From DASPWW01 sp963803425 (GTDB lineage Bacteria > Actinomycetota > Thermoleophilia > Solirubrobacterales > 70-9): a stretch of 64,000 nucleotides of DNA. The notes beneath the pieces are model-generated. The model made no database searches. It was given only the letters and a program-made list of their open reading frames with translations, and was not told the origin of the DNA. Shown here piece by piece: positions 41,805 to 50,208 of the stretch. The stretch's first letter is position 1. Every line of letters starts with the position of its first letter. The position numbers were made by a program, and so were the translations under genes. The stretch is from assembly GCA_963803425.1 (NCBI GenBank), contig CAWDMA010000001.1, positions 930,001 to 994,000 on the forward strand, read 5' to 3'.

Positions 41805-42136
41805 GTCGCAGGCCATGCAGTCGCGGGGGAGGTGATCCCTCGAGGAAAGTCCGGACACCGAAGGGCAAGGACGGTGGGTAACGCCCACCCGGCGAAAGCC
41901 GCGGGAAAGTGCCGCAGAAACGACACGGCCGATGGCGCGGCCACACGTGAGCCGCGAACAGGCAAAGGTGAAATGGTGCGGTAAGAGCGCACCGGCGCCG
42001 CGGTGACGCGGCGCGTCAGGGCAAACCCCGCCCGGTGCAAGGCCAAGCAGGACCGCTGACCCGGCCCGGCGAGGTCCAGGTAGGCCGCACAGATGGATGG
42101 CTGCCCCGACAGAATCCGGCTTACAGGCCTGCTGAC
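41805..42136 (+). ncRNA. rnpB: RNase P RNA, bacterial type A
   Basis: Catalytic RNA that trims the 5' leader of tRNA precursors. Conserved blocks are GAGGAAAGTCCGGACACCG (the 5' core), GCGCACCGGCGCC, and the 3' core ACAGAATCCGGCTTAC (42110-42125). The terminal P1 helix forms between GTCGCAGGCC at the 5' end and GGCCTGCTGAC at the 3' end. The AGGTAGGCCGC/ATGGCTGCC segments match the P10-P12 region. A TAACAT -10-like box at 41795-41800 just precedes it. Boundaries are within a few bases. A 13-bp hairpin terminator follows at once. Confidence 0.95.
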
Positions 42137-42165
42137 GGAAGCCCCCGCCCCCGGCGGGGGCTTCC
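42137..42165 (+). terminator. Strong hairpin terminator after rnpB
   Basis: A perfect 13-bp stem, GGAAGCCCCCGCC / GGCGGGGGCTTCC, with a 3-nt CCC loop, begins one base after the RNase P RNA. Only CATTT follows, so the U tract is weak, but stem strength makes termination plausible. Confidence 0.85.
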
Positions 42166-42210
42166 CATTTGGGGCGCCCAGGCGCTCTGTTACGATGCCG
42201 CCACCTTCCG

Positions 42211-42335
42211 CTGAGTCGCCGCCTCATACACGCGGCGATCGGGGGACCCAGAGCACTGGGGCGAATCGCCGGCTGATGCCGGCGTAGCGCTCACTCTTTC
42301 GGCGCGAGCCCGTCAGCTAACCCCGTAAGCACAGA
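42211..42335 (+). promoter_or_regulatory. c-di-AMP (ydaO/yuaA) riboswitch
   Basis: The leader matches the ydaO class. A first helix CGCCGC...GCGGCG is followed by the conserved GATCGGGGGACCCA, GGGGCGAATC, a variable stem-loop CCGGCTGATGCCGG, then GCGCGAGCCCGTCAGC continuing TAACCCCGTAAGC. Such leaders normally switch cell-wall hydrolase genes off when cyclic di-AMP rises. It ends about 9 bp before the start of the RlpA-like gene. A TTTGGG-N17-TACGAT promoter may lie at 42168-42196. Confidence 0.92.
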
Positions 42336-42343
42336 AAGAGCCT

Positions 42344-43042
42344 ATGGACGAAGGTCTGCGTCGCCGTAAGGCGACCATCAAATACAGGGGCGGCCGGCCG
42401 AGCCGAGTGCCCGGCCGCCCCGCCTGCGCGCTTGCCGCGGCGCTGGTCGTCGCGGCGTGCGCGGCCGGCACCGCGGCGGCCGCCGACAGCGGCGGGACGA
42501 CCACCACCGGCGGGTGCGAGGACACGAGCTTCGGTGAGCGCACGCTGCGGCTGGGCGACTGCGGCGACGACGTCCTCACCCTGAACTGGGTGATGCGGTC
42601 AAAGCCCTACGCCCGCTCCGTCGAGCTGGAGGACGAGTTCGCCGAGCCGACCGACGTCGCGGTTCGCGAGTTCCAGGCACGCGCCGGGTTGAACGAGAGC
42701 GGCGTCGTCAACAAGCGCACCCGCCGGGAGCTGAAGGGCAGCATGGTCCGCAAGACGGCGAGCTGGTACGGCCCCGGCTTCTTCGGCAACAAGACGGCAT
42801 GCGGTCAGAGGCTGAGACCCGGCACGATCGGTGTCGCGCACAAGAAGCTCCCCTGCGGGACGAAGGTGACCTTCAACAAGGGGGGCCGGTGGCTGCGCAC
42901 GAAGGTGATCGACAGGGGCCCCTACGTCCACGGGCGGACCTGGGACCTGACCCGGAAGGCCGCTCGGGCGCTGGGAGTGGAGTACACCGAGAGCGTCCGC
43001 GCCGCCGTCGTCTCCAAGCGGGGCAAGCGGAACCGGAAGTAG
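42344..43042 (+). CDS. Secreted peptidoglycan-binding RlpA-like (double-psi beta-barrel) protein
   Basis: Predicted cell-wall hydrolase or wall-binding protein of 232 residues. After a signal-like hydrophobic stretch (ACALAAALVVAACAAGTAAAA, about 28-48), residues 60-130 form a peptidoglycan-binding repeat with RLGDCGDDVLTLNWVM and VREFQARAGLNESGVVNKRT. The C-terminal 95 residues are an RlpA/DPBB domain: TASWYGPGFFGNKTACGQRL, GVAHKKLPCGTKVTF, KVIDRGPYVHGRTWDLTRKA. The Asp in IDRGPY and the TASWYG start are diagnostic. It is controlled by the c-di-AMP riboswitch immediately upstream, tying wall remodelling to that nucleotide. Confidence 0.92.
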   Translation: MDEGLRRRKATIKYRGGRPSRVPGRPACALAAALVVAACAAGTAAAADSGGTTTTGGCEDTSFGERTLRLGDCGDDVLTLNWVMRSKPYARSVELEDEFAEPTDVAVREFQARAGLNESGVVNKRTRRELKGSMVRKTASWYGPGFFGNKTACGQRLRPGTIGVAHKKLPCGTKVTFNKGGRWLRTKVIDRGPYVHGRTWDLTRKAARALGVEYTESVRAAVVSKRGKRNRK

Positions 43043-43077
43043 AAGTACCCCCGCCGCCGGCGACGGTAGCGCCGGCC

Positions 43078-43644
43078 TCAGGCGGCCTTCGGCAGGGTGG
43101 ACGGGTCGATCTGGTCGTGCGGGAGCGCGGCCGCGTTGGCGACCATGCTCTGGTACTCACCGAGCGCCAGGTGCGCGATCGCCTCGAGGATCTGCTCGTC
43201 GGTCCAACCCAGCTCGCGAGCCTCCTCGAGCAGATGCAGCTCCGGCGGTCCGTCGGAGTCGAGCACTGACTCCAGGAAGGTGAGCAGGCCGGCCTCGCGC
43301 TCGTCTCCGGAGCTGAAGCTGCGGGCGCCGGCGATCTCGTCGAGCCCCAGCCCGACCGCGCGAGCCGTGCGAGCGTGCTGCGCGATCCCGTAGCTGTCGC
43401 CCCGGTGCTCGGCAACCGCAAGCGCGATCCGCTCCCGGGTCTGCGGGGGGAGGTTGCCGCTGCGAAGCTCGGAGCGCATCTTCGCGAAGCCTCGGAGCGC
43501 GGCGGGCGCGCCGGCGAGCACGCCGAGGAACTTCGACACCGGTCCGCCTGCGGTCGAGACGCCCTTGATGATCGGCGTGCTCGCGTCGGGAGCGGTGAGC
43601 TCGTCGTGGATGTCGAAGCGGCTGATCTCGGTCTTGACGGTCAT
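43078..43644 (-). CDS. Carboxymuconolactone decarboxylase (AhpD-like) family protein lacking the redox cysteines
   Basis: A 188-residue CMD-family protein: PPQTRERIALAVAEHRGDSY then GIAQHARTARAVGL is the core AhpD-like helix pair, and WTDEQILEAIAHLALGEYQS is the second. In peroxidase-coupled members the core reads CxxCxxxH; here both Cys positions hold other residues (D-S-Y-G before IAQH), so thiol chemistry is unlikely. The His is kept. Start ATG at 43644. The AT-rich stretch between it and glnA contains repeated TTACTT and a dyad, suggesting a dedicated regulator. Substrate unknown. Confidence 0.88.
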   Translation of the reverse strand: MTVKTEISRFDIHDELTAPDASTPIIKGVSTAGGPVSKFLGVLAGAPAALRGFAKMRSELRSGNLPPQTRERIALAVAEHRGDSYGIAQHARTARAVGLGLDEIAGARSFSSGDEREAGLLTFLESVLDSDGPPELHLLEEARELGWTDEQILEAIAHLALGEYQSMVANAAALPHDQIDPSTLPKAA

Positions 43645-43699
43645 GTCGCGGCCCTCCGTGTGAGCCCGGAGCGCCCTTTACGCGCCCCTTAGTCGGCCT

Positions 43700-43739
43700 T
43701 TACTTTACTTTTAGCCGGTTACTTACTGAACGTAAGTTA
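43700..43739. promoter_or_regulatory. AT-rich operator-like region with TTACTT repeats and dyad
   Basis: Three TTACTT copies (43700, 43705, 43719) and an imperfect inverted repeat TTACTTAC-TGAAC-GTAAGTTA (43719-43739), unusually AT-rich here. On the minus strand TTCAGT-N17-TAAAGT could drive the CMD gene. No matching regulator gene adjoins. The remaining 110 bp to glnA show nothing clear except its ribosome-binding site. Confidence 0.45.
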
Positions 43740-43851
43740 TAGCGCGCTAACCGGCCTCGTGCAAGGTTCTACGAGCCTCGACCCAGCGCGGATCACCGCC
43801 TTCTCAGACAGGGGTATCTTTCCGCCTCCCCCGCCGAACGAGAGGAGCCAG

Positions 43852-45225
43852 ATGGCCGACCAGCCGAGTCCCGCCTCCGCCCCCCGCGCCGAGACGGCCG
43901 AGGACGTGAAGCGCCTCGTCGCCGATCGCGACGTCCGCTTCATCCGGCTGTGGTTCACCGACATTCTCGGGCAGCTGAAGAGCTTCTCGATCAACACCCA
44001 GGAGCTCGACGACGCCTTCGAGGGAGGGATGGGGTTCGACGGCTCCTCGATCACCGGCTTCAACCCGATCGAGGAGTCGGACATGATCGCGATGCCCGAC
44101 CCGAGCACGTTCTCGATCCTCCCGTGGCGGCCCGAGGAGCGCGGCGTGGGGCGGATGTTCTGCGACATCAGGGTCCCCGGCGGGGATCCGTACGAGGGCG
44201 ACCCACGATGGATCATGCGCCGCGCCCTGCAGCGCGCAGCCGACATGGGGTTCGACGCGTACAACATCGGCCCCGAGCTCGAGTACTTCTACTTCCGCTC
44301 CGAGAAGCCCCCCGACGGGATCCCCGAGGTGCTCGACGAGGGCGGCTACTTCGACCTCACCACCCTCGACGCCGGCTCCGACGTTCGCCGCGAGACGGTG
44401 CTCGCCCTGGAGCAGATGGGGATCCACGTCGAGTACACCCACCACGAGGTGGGCCCGTCCCAGCACGAGGTCGACATGCGGTTCAAGAACGCGCTGGAGA
44501 TGTCGGACGACTGCATGACCTACCGGATCGTCGTCAAGGAGTACGCGATGAAGTACGGGTGGCACGCCACCTTCATGCCGAAGCCGCTGTTCGGCGAGAA
44601 CGGGTCGGGGATGCACGTGCACCAGTCGCTGTCACGCGACGGGCGAAACGCGTTCTACGAGGGCGACGACCAGTACTACCTCTCAGACGTCGCGAAGTCG
44701 TTCATCGCAGGCCAGCTCCGCCACGCGCGGGAGATCGCGCCGCTGTTCGCGCAGTGGGTGAACTCCTACAAGCGGCTCGTGCCCGGGTTCGAGGCGCCGG
44801 TGTACCTGGCGTGGTCGCGGCGGAACCGCTCGGCGCTGATCAGGGTGCCGCTCTACCACCCCGGCAAGGAGCAGGCCACCCGTGCCGAGCTGCGCTGCCC
44901 CGACCCGTCGTGCAATCCCTACCTGTGCTTCGCCGGGATGCTGCACGCCGGGCTGGAGGGGATCGAGAAGGGCTACGAGCTTCCCGAGCCGATGGAGCAG
45001 AACCTGTACCACCTCGCTCCGGAGGAGCGCCACCAGCGGGGGATCGAGCAGCTCCCGGAGACGCTCGGCGAGGCGATCGAGATCGCGGCGGAGTCGGAGC
45101 TGGTCCTGCGGGTGCTGGGCGAGCACGCCTTCCGGCGCTTCGTCGAGATCAAGCGCCAGGAGTGGGAGGAATACCGGGTCCAGGTGACGCCGTGGGAGAT
45201 CGAGAACTTCCTGGCGGTGCTGTAG
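43852..45225 (+). CDS. glnA: Glutamine synthetase type I
   Basis: ATP-dependent synthesis of glutamine from glutamate and ammonia; dodecameric GSI. The 457 residues carry all main motifs: LKSFSINTQELDDAFEGGMG, FDGSSITGFNPIEESDM, ATP/metal site PELEYFYF, THHEVGPSQHEVD, NGSGMHVHQSL and NRSALIRVP. MEQNLYHLAPEER contains a Tyr at the adenylylation position (NLYxL). The ATG at 43852 follows AGAGGAG; an upstream extension to 43759 has no family similarity. It is alone between the CMD gene (divergent) and ZIP transporter (convergent). Type I enzymes of about 450 residues are often a second GS in actinobacteria, so it may not be the main assimilatory copy. Confidence 0.96.
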   Translation: MADQPSPASAPRAETAEDVKRLVADRDVRFIRLWFTDILGQLKSFSINTQELDDAFEGGMGFDGSSITGFNPIEESDMIAMPDPSTFSILPWRPEERGVGRMFCDIRVPGGDPYEGDPRWIMRRALQRAADMGFDAYNIGPELEYFYFRSEKPPDGIPEVLDEGGYFDLTTLDAGSDVRRETVLALEQMGIHVEYTHHEVGPSQHEVDMRFKNALEMSDDCMTYRIVVKEYAMKYGWHATFMPKPLFGENGSGMHVHQSLSRDGRNAFYEGDDQYYLSDVAKSFIAGQLRHAREIAPLFAQWVNSYKRLVPGFEAPVYLAWSRRNRSALIRVPLYHPGKEQATRAELRCPDPSCNPYLCFAGMLHAGLEGIEKGYELPEPMEQNLYHLAPEERHQRGIEQLPETLGEAIEIAAESELVLRVLGEHAFRRFVEIKRQEWEEYRVQVTPWEIENFLAVL

Positions 45226-45231
45226 CCCGGC

Positions 45232-45981
45232 TCACTCGAGCGTCGACAGCAGATACGCGAGCGCGAACCCCAGCACCGTGACCAGGCCGACGGCCTTTGC
45301 CGCCGGGCCCGCCTGCCTGTGGGCCTCCGGGATCATCGTGTCGACGAGCATCGTCAGCACGGCGCCTGCGGCGAACGCCTGGATCACGGCGACCGCGTTC
45401 CCGGACGCGCCGTCGAGCAGGCCGTAGCCGGCTGCCGCCGCGCCGGCTGACACCGCGACGACGATCGTCCACTCGACGAGCACGTGGCGCGTCGACGCCC
45501 CCGCCCGCTTCAACCCGGTGGACGAGGAGATCGACTCCGGGAGGTTAGAGAGGAATACCGCGGCGAGCACTGCGACGCTCACCTCGCTCCCAGCGAGGAG
45601 GGAGATGCCGATCACCGCGGATTCGGGGATCCCGTCCAGCACCGCCCCGAGCAGCAGCGCCGTTCCGGACTCGGCGGCCTCGCCGCGGTCCGAGCTCATC
45701 CGGGCGCCGCCCCCGCGGCGGTCGATCCACCAGTCGCCCGCGAAATAGGCGAGCGCGCCGGTGCCGAGGCCGATCGCGACCGCATCGGCGCCACCGAGCT
45801 TGAACGCCTCCTCGGTGAGCTCGAACGCGAGCGCGCTGATCAAGGTCCCCGCGCCGAACCCGAGGATCAGGCCGATCGCGCGGCCCGAGATCGTGAACGC
45901 GACCCCGAGCGCGGCGCCGAGCAGCAGGGACGACGCCCCCACCGCCCCCCAGAAAGCCGCCTCGCCCATCAGGCAGAACAT
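45232..45981 (-). CDS. ZIP family divalent metal transporter
   Basis: A 249-residue membrane protein with about eight helices, predicted to import zinc, iron or similar ions. Helix IV shows the signature VLDGIPESAVIGISLL (variant of HNxPEG) and helix V FLSNLPESISSSTGLKRAG (NxPE). ALAFELTEEAFKLGG is the early conserved helix. A short charged loop (RRGGGARMSSDRGEAAES) replaces the His-rich loop of many ZIPs. Start is either the ATG at 45981 or, four codons on, the ATG at 45969. It is divergent from the FUSC transporter (13 bp) and convergent with glnA (6 bp). Confidence 0.9.
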   Translation of the reverse strand: MFCLMGEAAFWGAVGASSLLLGAALGVAFTISGRAIGLILGFGAGTLISALAFELTEEAFKLGGADAVAIGLGTGALAYFAGDWWIDRRGGGARMSSDRGEAAESGTALLLGAVLDGIPESAVIGISLLAGSEVSVAVLAAVFLSNLPESISSSTGLKRAGASTRHVLVEWTIVVAVSAGAAAAGYGLLDGASGNAVAVIQAFAAGAVLTMLVDTMIPEAHRQAGPAAKAVGLVTVLGFALAYLLSTLE

Positions 45982-45994
45982 AGGCTTCCCGCCG

Positions 45995-48169
45995 GTGGCA
46001 CGCGTACTCCAAGTCGAGGACCCTGGCCGCCTCAGCCTCCGCCGCGCCGCCCGCGTCGCCGTCGTCGTCCCGATCGCGCTGGCGTTCGGCTCCGTGTTGC
46101 TCGACGACGTCGAGGCCGGCCTGTTCGCGGCCTTCGGCTCGTTCGCCCCGCTCGTCTTCGCTCACTTCGGCGGCCCGCCGCAACGGCGGGCGCGGGCCTA
46201 CGCGGTGACGATGCTCACCGGGGCTGTCCTCGTGGTGCTCGGAACGGCGCTCACCGATGCGCTGATCCCGGCGACACTCGGCGCGTTCGCGGTGGGCTTG
46301 GGCGTGCGGCTGGCGGCGACGTTCGGCGGGTACTTCGAGGGAGCGGGCCTGACGCTGATCCTCGCCTACGTGCTGGCCGCCACCGTGTCGGTCCCGTTCG
46401 ACGAGGTCGACTCGCGGCTTGCCGGATGGCTTGGTGCGGGCGTGCTCGTCACGATCGCCTCCGTCGCCCTGTGGCCGCACTACGAGCGCGCCGCGCTGAT
46501 GCGGACCGGCGCCGAGGCGTGCCGTGCGCTCGCCGCCGCCGCGCTCGATCCGGCCCGGGCGGCGGAGGCGACCGGGGCGGTGGACCGGTTCCGGCTCGCG
46601 GCCGCGGCGACCCCGAACCGTCCCGCGGGTCCGTCGGCGCACGACCGCGCCCTGATGCTGGTGGTCGACCAGATCTTCCGGCTCAGCACCTACATCCGCG
46701 CGGTCGCCGCGTCCGGGGACGAGCGACTGATGAGCGAGGTGGCGCGGACGCTCGAGGCGACCGCCGACCGGCTCGACGGCGGCGACGCGGTCCCCGACCT
46801 GCTCGCGATCGAGCGGATCCGGGTCGCGCACCGAAGCGCGGTCGGCGAGCAGGTCGGCGCGATCCTGCGCGGCGGCGGTTCGGCCGACGAGGCGATCGAC
46901 CAGCTCGACGCCTCGTTCGGGCCGCGCGTCGCTTCGTACGCGGCGCTCTCGCTCGCCGCCAACGCGATGATCCTCACCGGCGCGACGGTTCCCGCGAGCG
47001 ACGAGTTCGAGATTCCCCCGGAAGCGCCCCCTCCGGCCGGGATGGGTGAGGCGGTCCGGTTCGGAGCGCAGGAGCTGCGTGAACAGCTCGTCGCTTCGTC
47101 GCCCCGTCTCCAGGATGCGATCCGCGGAGCGCTCGGGATCGCGGTGGCGGTGTTCATCGCGATCGCCGCCGATCTCGGTCACGCCTTCTGGGTGGTGCTC
47201 GGGACGCTTGCGGTGCTGCGCTCGAACGCGGTCGGCACCGGGCGCACCGCGGTGGAGGCGATCCTCGGGACCACCGCCGGGTTCGTCGCCGGCAGCGTCC
47301 TGATGCTTGCGATCGGGACCGGCGAGCCGGCGCTGTGGGTCGCGCTCCCGATCGCGGCGTTCCTCGCTGCGTACGCGCCGACCGCGATCCACTTCGTCGT
47401 CGGCCAGGCTGCCTTCACGGTGTTCGTGGTGGTGCTCTTCAACGTGATCGATCCGGTCGGGTGGAGCGTCGGGCTGGTCCGCGTCGAGGACGTCGCGATC
47501 GGGGCGTCGGTGAGCTTCCTGGTCGGCGTGATGGTGTGGCCGCGGGGCGGGCGCGAGGCACTCCGCCGCTCGGCCGCCGCCGCCTACCGGCTGGGCGCCC
47601 GCTACCTGCGGGACGGGTTCGAGATCGTGATCCGCGGCCGGTCCAACCCCGAGTGGGACGTGGACCGGGTCGAGCTGGCGGCCGCGACGCAGCGCTCCGT
47701 CGACGCGCTCCGCCAGTATCTGGGAGAGCCCGGTGAGCACCCGTCCGAGGGGGTGCTGCGGAGCCTGCTGGTTGGGCCGCGTCACCTGCGGGCCGCGGGA
47801 GACTCGGTGGGGAGGCTGGGGACCCGCTACATGGTCGCCGACCACAACGACGCCCCGGCGCTCGCGGCGCCCGCGGACGGGCTCGCCGAGCGCTACGAGC
47901 GGCTCGGCTTCGCGCTCGGCGCGCCCTCGCCCGAGGCCGCCCGGTCCGCGCAGGGCAACGGGGACGAGCCGGCGGCCCAGGCACGCGACCAGGTCAGGGA
48001 GGCGCTGGTGCAGTGGCGCGGCTCGGACGACCGGGCCGCCCGGGAGAGGGCGCTGGTGCTGGCGTGGTCGCGCGACTGGATGGTCCTGCTGGAGGGGGTT
48101 GCCGACGGCCTCGGTGAGCCGCTCGCCGAGCTCGCCGTGGGCGCCTCCGAGCCGTGGTGGCGTCGGTGA
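45995..48169 (+). CDS. FUSC family membrane transporter (aromatic-acid exporter type)
   Basis: A 724-residue inner membrane protein with two transmembrane blocks, N-terminal (residues about 15-165) and middle (about 360-520), separated by a cytoplasmic helical domain, the layout of YccS/AaeB-like proteins. Motifs include GLFAAFGSFAPLVFAHFGGP in the first block and AFWVVLGTLAVLRSNAVGTG, AAYAPTAIHFVVGQAAFTVF in the second. The cytoplasmic tail is long and helical. GTG start at 45995, just downstream of the ZIP start on the other strand. Likely exports a small organic acid or other toxic solute; there is no paired AaeA-like fusion protein or LysR regulator here. Confidence 0.9.
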   Translation: MARVLQVEDPGRLSLRRAARVAVVVPIALAFGSVLLDDVEAGLFAAFGSFAPLVFAHFGGPPQRRARAYAVTMLTGAVLVVLGTALTDALIPATLGAFAVGLGVRLAATFGGYFEGAGLTLILAYVLAATVSVPFDEVDSRLAGWLGAGVLVTIASVALWPHYERAALMRTGAEACRALAAAALDPARAAEATGAVDRFRLAAAATPNRPAGPSAHDRALMLVVDQIFRLSTYIRAVAASGDERLMSEVARTLEATADRLDGGDAVPDLLAIERIRVAHRSAVGEQVGAILRGGGSADEAIDQLDASFGPRVASYAALSLAANAMILTGATVPASDEFEIPPEAPPPAGMGEAVRFGAQELREQLVASSPRLQDAIRGALGIAVAVFIAIAADLGHAFWVVLGTLAVLRSNAVGTGRTAVEAILGTTAGFVAGSVLMLAIGTGEPALWVALPIAAFLAAYAPTAIHFVVGQAAFTVFVVVLFNVIDPVGWSVGLVRVEDVAIGASVSFLVGVMVWPRGGREALRRSAAAAYRLGARYLRDGFEIVIRGRSNPEWDVDRVELAAATQRSVDALRQYLGEPGEHPSEGVLRSLLVGPRHLRAAGDSVGRLGTRYMVADHNDAPALAAPADGLAERYERLGFALGAPSPEAARSAQGNGDEPAAQARDQVREALVQWRGSDDRAARERALVLAWSRDWMVLLEGVADGLGEPLAELAVGASEPWWRR

Positions 48170-48176
48170 GCCGGCG

Positions 48177-50183
48177 CTAGGGATCGCCGAGCGCCGCGGC
48201 GAGATCGGCGGGGTCGGTGACCGGCATCCGGCAGGTGAAGTTCTCGCACACGTAGGCCGCCGCCCTGCCCTCGACTGCCGAGCGCCCTCGCATCAGCTCG
48301 GGCAGCTCGGTGCCCTCGCGACCGCAGGCCAGCACGAGGTTGGGTCGGTGGGCGGAGCGGACCACCGCGACGAGCTCGTCGAGCCCCGACCCGTCCCGCG
48401 CGGGCGAGGCGAGCGCCACCTCCCGCGCGGTAGAGACGTGGAACGAGAGCGCCACCAGCAGGTGGGCGAGCGCCTGCGGGTGGCGCTCCGCAGCTCCGTG
48501 CAGGAGCCTCAGCACCCCGACCGCGTGGCGCGCGTACTCGCGCTCGCCGGTCAGCGCCGCGAGCCGGAGCAACCCGAGGGCGGCCGACGAGTTGCCGGAC
48601 GGGATCGGGTGGTCGTCGACGTCCTTGCGACGCGCGATCAGCTCGTCGGCGTCGGCGGGGGTCGTGAAGAAGCCGCCCAGCTCCGGGTCGCCGAACCGCT
48701 TCACCATCGTGTCGGCGGTCTCGCGGGCGGCGTCGAACCAGCGCACGTCGAAGGTCGACTCGTACAGGGTGAGCAGCGCCTCGACCAGGTAGGCGTGATC
48801 CTCCAGATAGGCGCCGATCCGTGCCTCGCCGTCCTTGTACGTGCGGAGCAGCCGGCCGTCGGGATCACGCATGTCGCGGAGGATGAACCCGGCGCACTCG
48901 GCTGCGGCCTCGAGGAAGTCGGAGCGGTCGAGCTTCGCGCCCGCCTCCGCGAGCGCGGCGATCATCAGCGCGTTCCAGGAGGTGAGTCGCTTGTCGTCGA
49001 CTCCCGGCCAGGTCCGCTCGGTGCGGCGCTGGTACAGCGCCGCCCGGGCGTCGTCGAGCCACTCGGGCCTGGGGGCGGCCGCCCCGCCCGGGACGTGCAG
49101 GATGCTGCGCCCCTCGAAGTTCCCGGCGGGTGTGACCCCGTAGTAGGCGAGCAGCGACTCGGTGTGGTCGCCCAGGCCGGCGGCGTCCAGCACCGCGCCG
49201 ATCTCGTCCGGCGTCCACACGTAGAAGCGGCCCTCCTCACCCCCGGAGTCGGCGTCGAGAGCGGAGTAGAACCCGCCCTCCGGCCCGCGCATCTCGCGCA
49301 GGGCCCACTCGAGCGTCTGCGCGCAGTGCGCCGGTGCCGGTCCTGACCCAGGACCTGCCAGCCATGAAGGTAGGCGCGCGCCAGCACCGCGTTGTCGTAC
49401 AGCATCTTCTCGAAGTGGGGCACGAGCCAGACCTCGTCGACCGCGTAGCGCGCGAACCCGCCGCCGATCTGGTCGTAGATCCCGCCGTGGGCCATCGCGT
49501 CGAGGGTGACGGCGACCGGCTCGGTGACGTCGCGGGCGAGCAGCAGCTCCAGCGCCGACGCAGGCGGGAACTTCGGCGCTCCGCCGAACCCCCCGTTGCG
49601 CATGTCGGCCGATTTGCGCAGCGTGTGGACGGCCTGGGCGAGGATCGACTCGCTGAGCAGGTCCCTGGACGGCTCGATCCGTCCGACCGCACCCAGCTGG
49701 CGCCGCGTCCGAGGCGCGGCCGACTCGATCTGCTCCCGGCGCGTCCGCCACGCCTCCACCACCGCCTCCATCACCTGCCGGAAGCTCGGCATCCCCTGCC
49801 GCGGCTCGGGCGGGAAGTAGGTGCCGCCGTGGAACGGGACCCCGTCCGGGTCGAGGAACGCGGTCAACGGCCACCCGCCGTGCCCAGTCATCCCCTGCAC
49901 CGCCTCCATGTACAGCGCGTCGACGTCGGGGCGCTCCTCCCGGTCCACCTTGATCGGGACGAAGTGCTCGTTCATGAAGGCGGCCGTCTCCGCGTCCTCG
50001 AACGACTCCCGCTCCATCACGTGGCACCAGTGGCACGCGGAGTAGCCGATCGAGACCAGGATCGGCTTCTCCTGCTCGCGGGCCAGATCGAGCGCCTCCG
50101 GGCCCCACGGGTACCACTCCACGGGGTTGTCCTTGTGCTGGAGCAGGTAGGGGCTGGTCTCGGACGGCGAGCCTGTTCGGCAT
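48177..50183 (-). CDS. DUF255 thioredoxin-domain protein (YyaL/spermatogenesis-associated 20 type), two frameshifts
   Basis: An N-terminal thioredoxin-like domain with GYSACHWCHVMERESFED, FVPIKVDREERPDVD and FLDPDGVPFHGGTYFPPE precedes a large six-hairpin glycosidase-like domain (KFPPASALELLL, GGIYDQIGGGFARYAVDEVW, HFEKMLYDNAVLARAY, GGFYSALDADSGGEEGRFYV, SWNALMIAALAEAG). It starts at the ATG at 50183: MPNRLA then, after an extra base near 50163, SETSPYLLQHKDNPVEWYPWG. A second break near 49340 separates RHRRT from QTLEWALREM. Bridged length is about 665 residues, the family norm. A role in sugar epimerisation or cysteine redox sensing is unsettled. It ends 8 bp from the FUSC stop, convergent. 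Confidence 0.87.
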   Translation of the reverse strand: MPNRLAVRDQPLPAPAQGQPRGVVPVGPGGARSGPRAGEADPGLDRLLRVPLVPRDGAGVVRGRGDGRLHERALRPDQGGPGGAPRRRRAVHGGGAGDDWARRVAVDRVPRPGRGPVPRRHLLPARAAAGDAELPAGDGGGGGGVADAPGADRVGRASDAAPAGCGRTDRAVQGPAQRVDPRPGRPHAAQIGRHAQRGVRRSAEVPACVGAGAAARPRRHRAGRRHPRRDGPRRDLRPDRRRVRALRGRRGLARAPLREDAVRQRGAGARLPSWLAGPGSGPAPAHCAQTLEWALREMRGPEGGFYSALDADSGGEEGRFYVWTPDEIGAVLDAAGLGDHTESLLAYYGVTPAGNFEGRSILHVPGGAAAPRPEWLDDARAALYQRRTERTWPGVDDKRLTSWNALMIAALAEAGAKLDRSDFLEAAAECAGFILRDMRDPDGRLLRTYKDGEARIGAYLEDHAYLVEALLTLYESTFDVRWFDAARETADTMVKRFGDPELGGFFTTPADADELIARRKDVDDHPIPSGNSSAALGLLRLAALTGEREYARHAVGVLRLLHGAAERHPQALAHLLVALSFHVSTAREVALASPARDGSGLDELVAVVRSAHRPNLVLACGREGTELPELMRGRSAVEGRAAAYVCENFTCRMPVTDPADLAAALGDP

Positions 50184-50208
50184 CGCGTCTGAGGCTAGCG
50201 CGGCGCCG

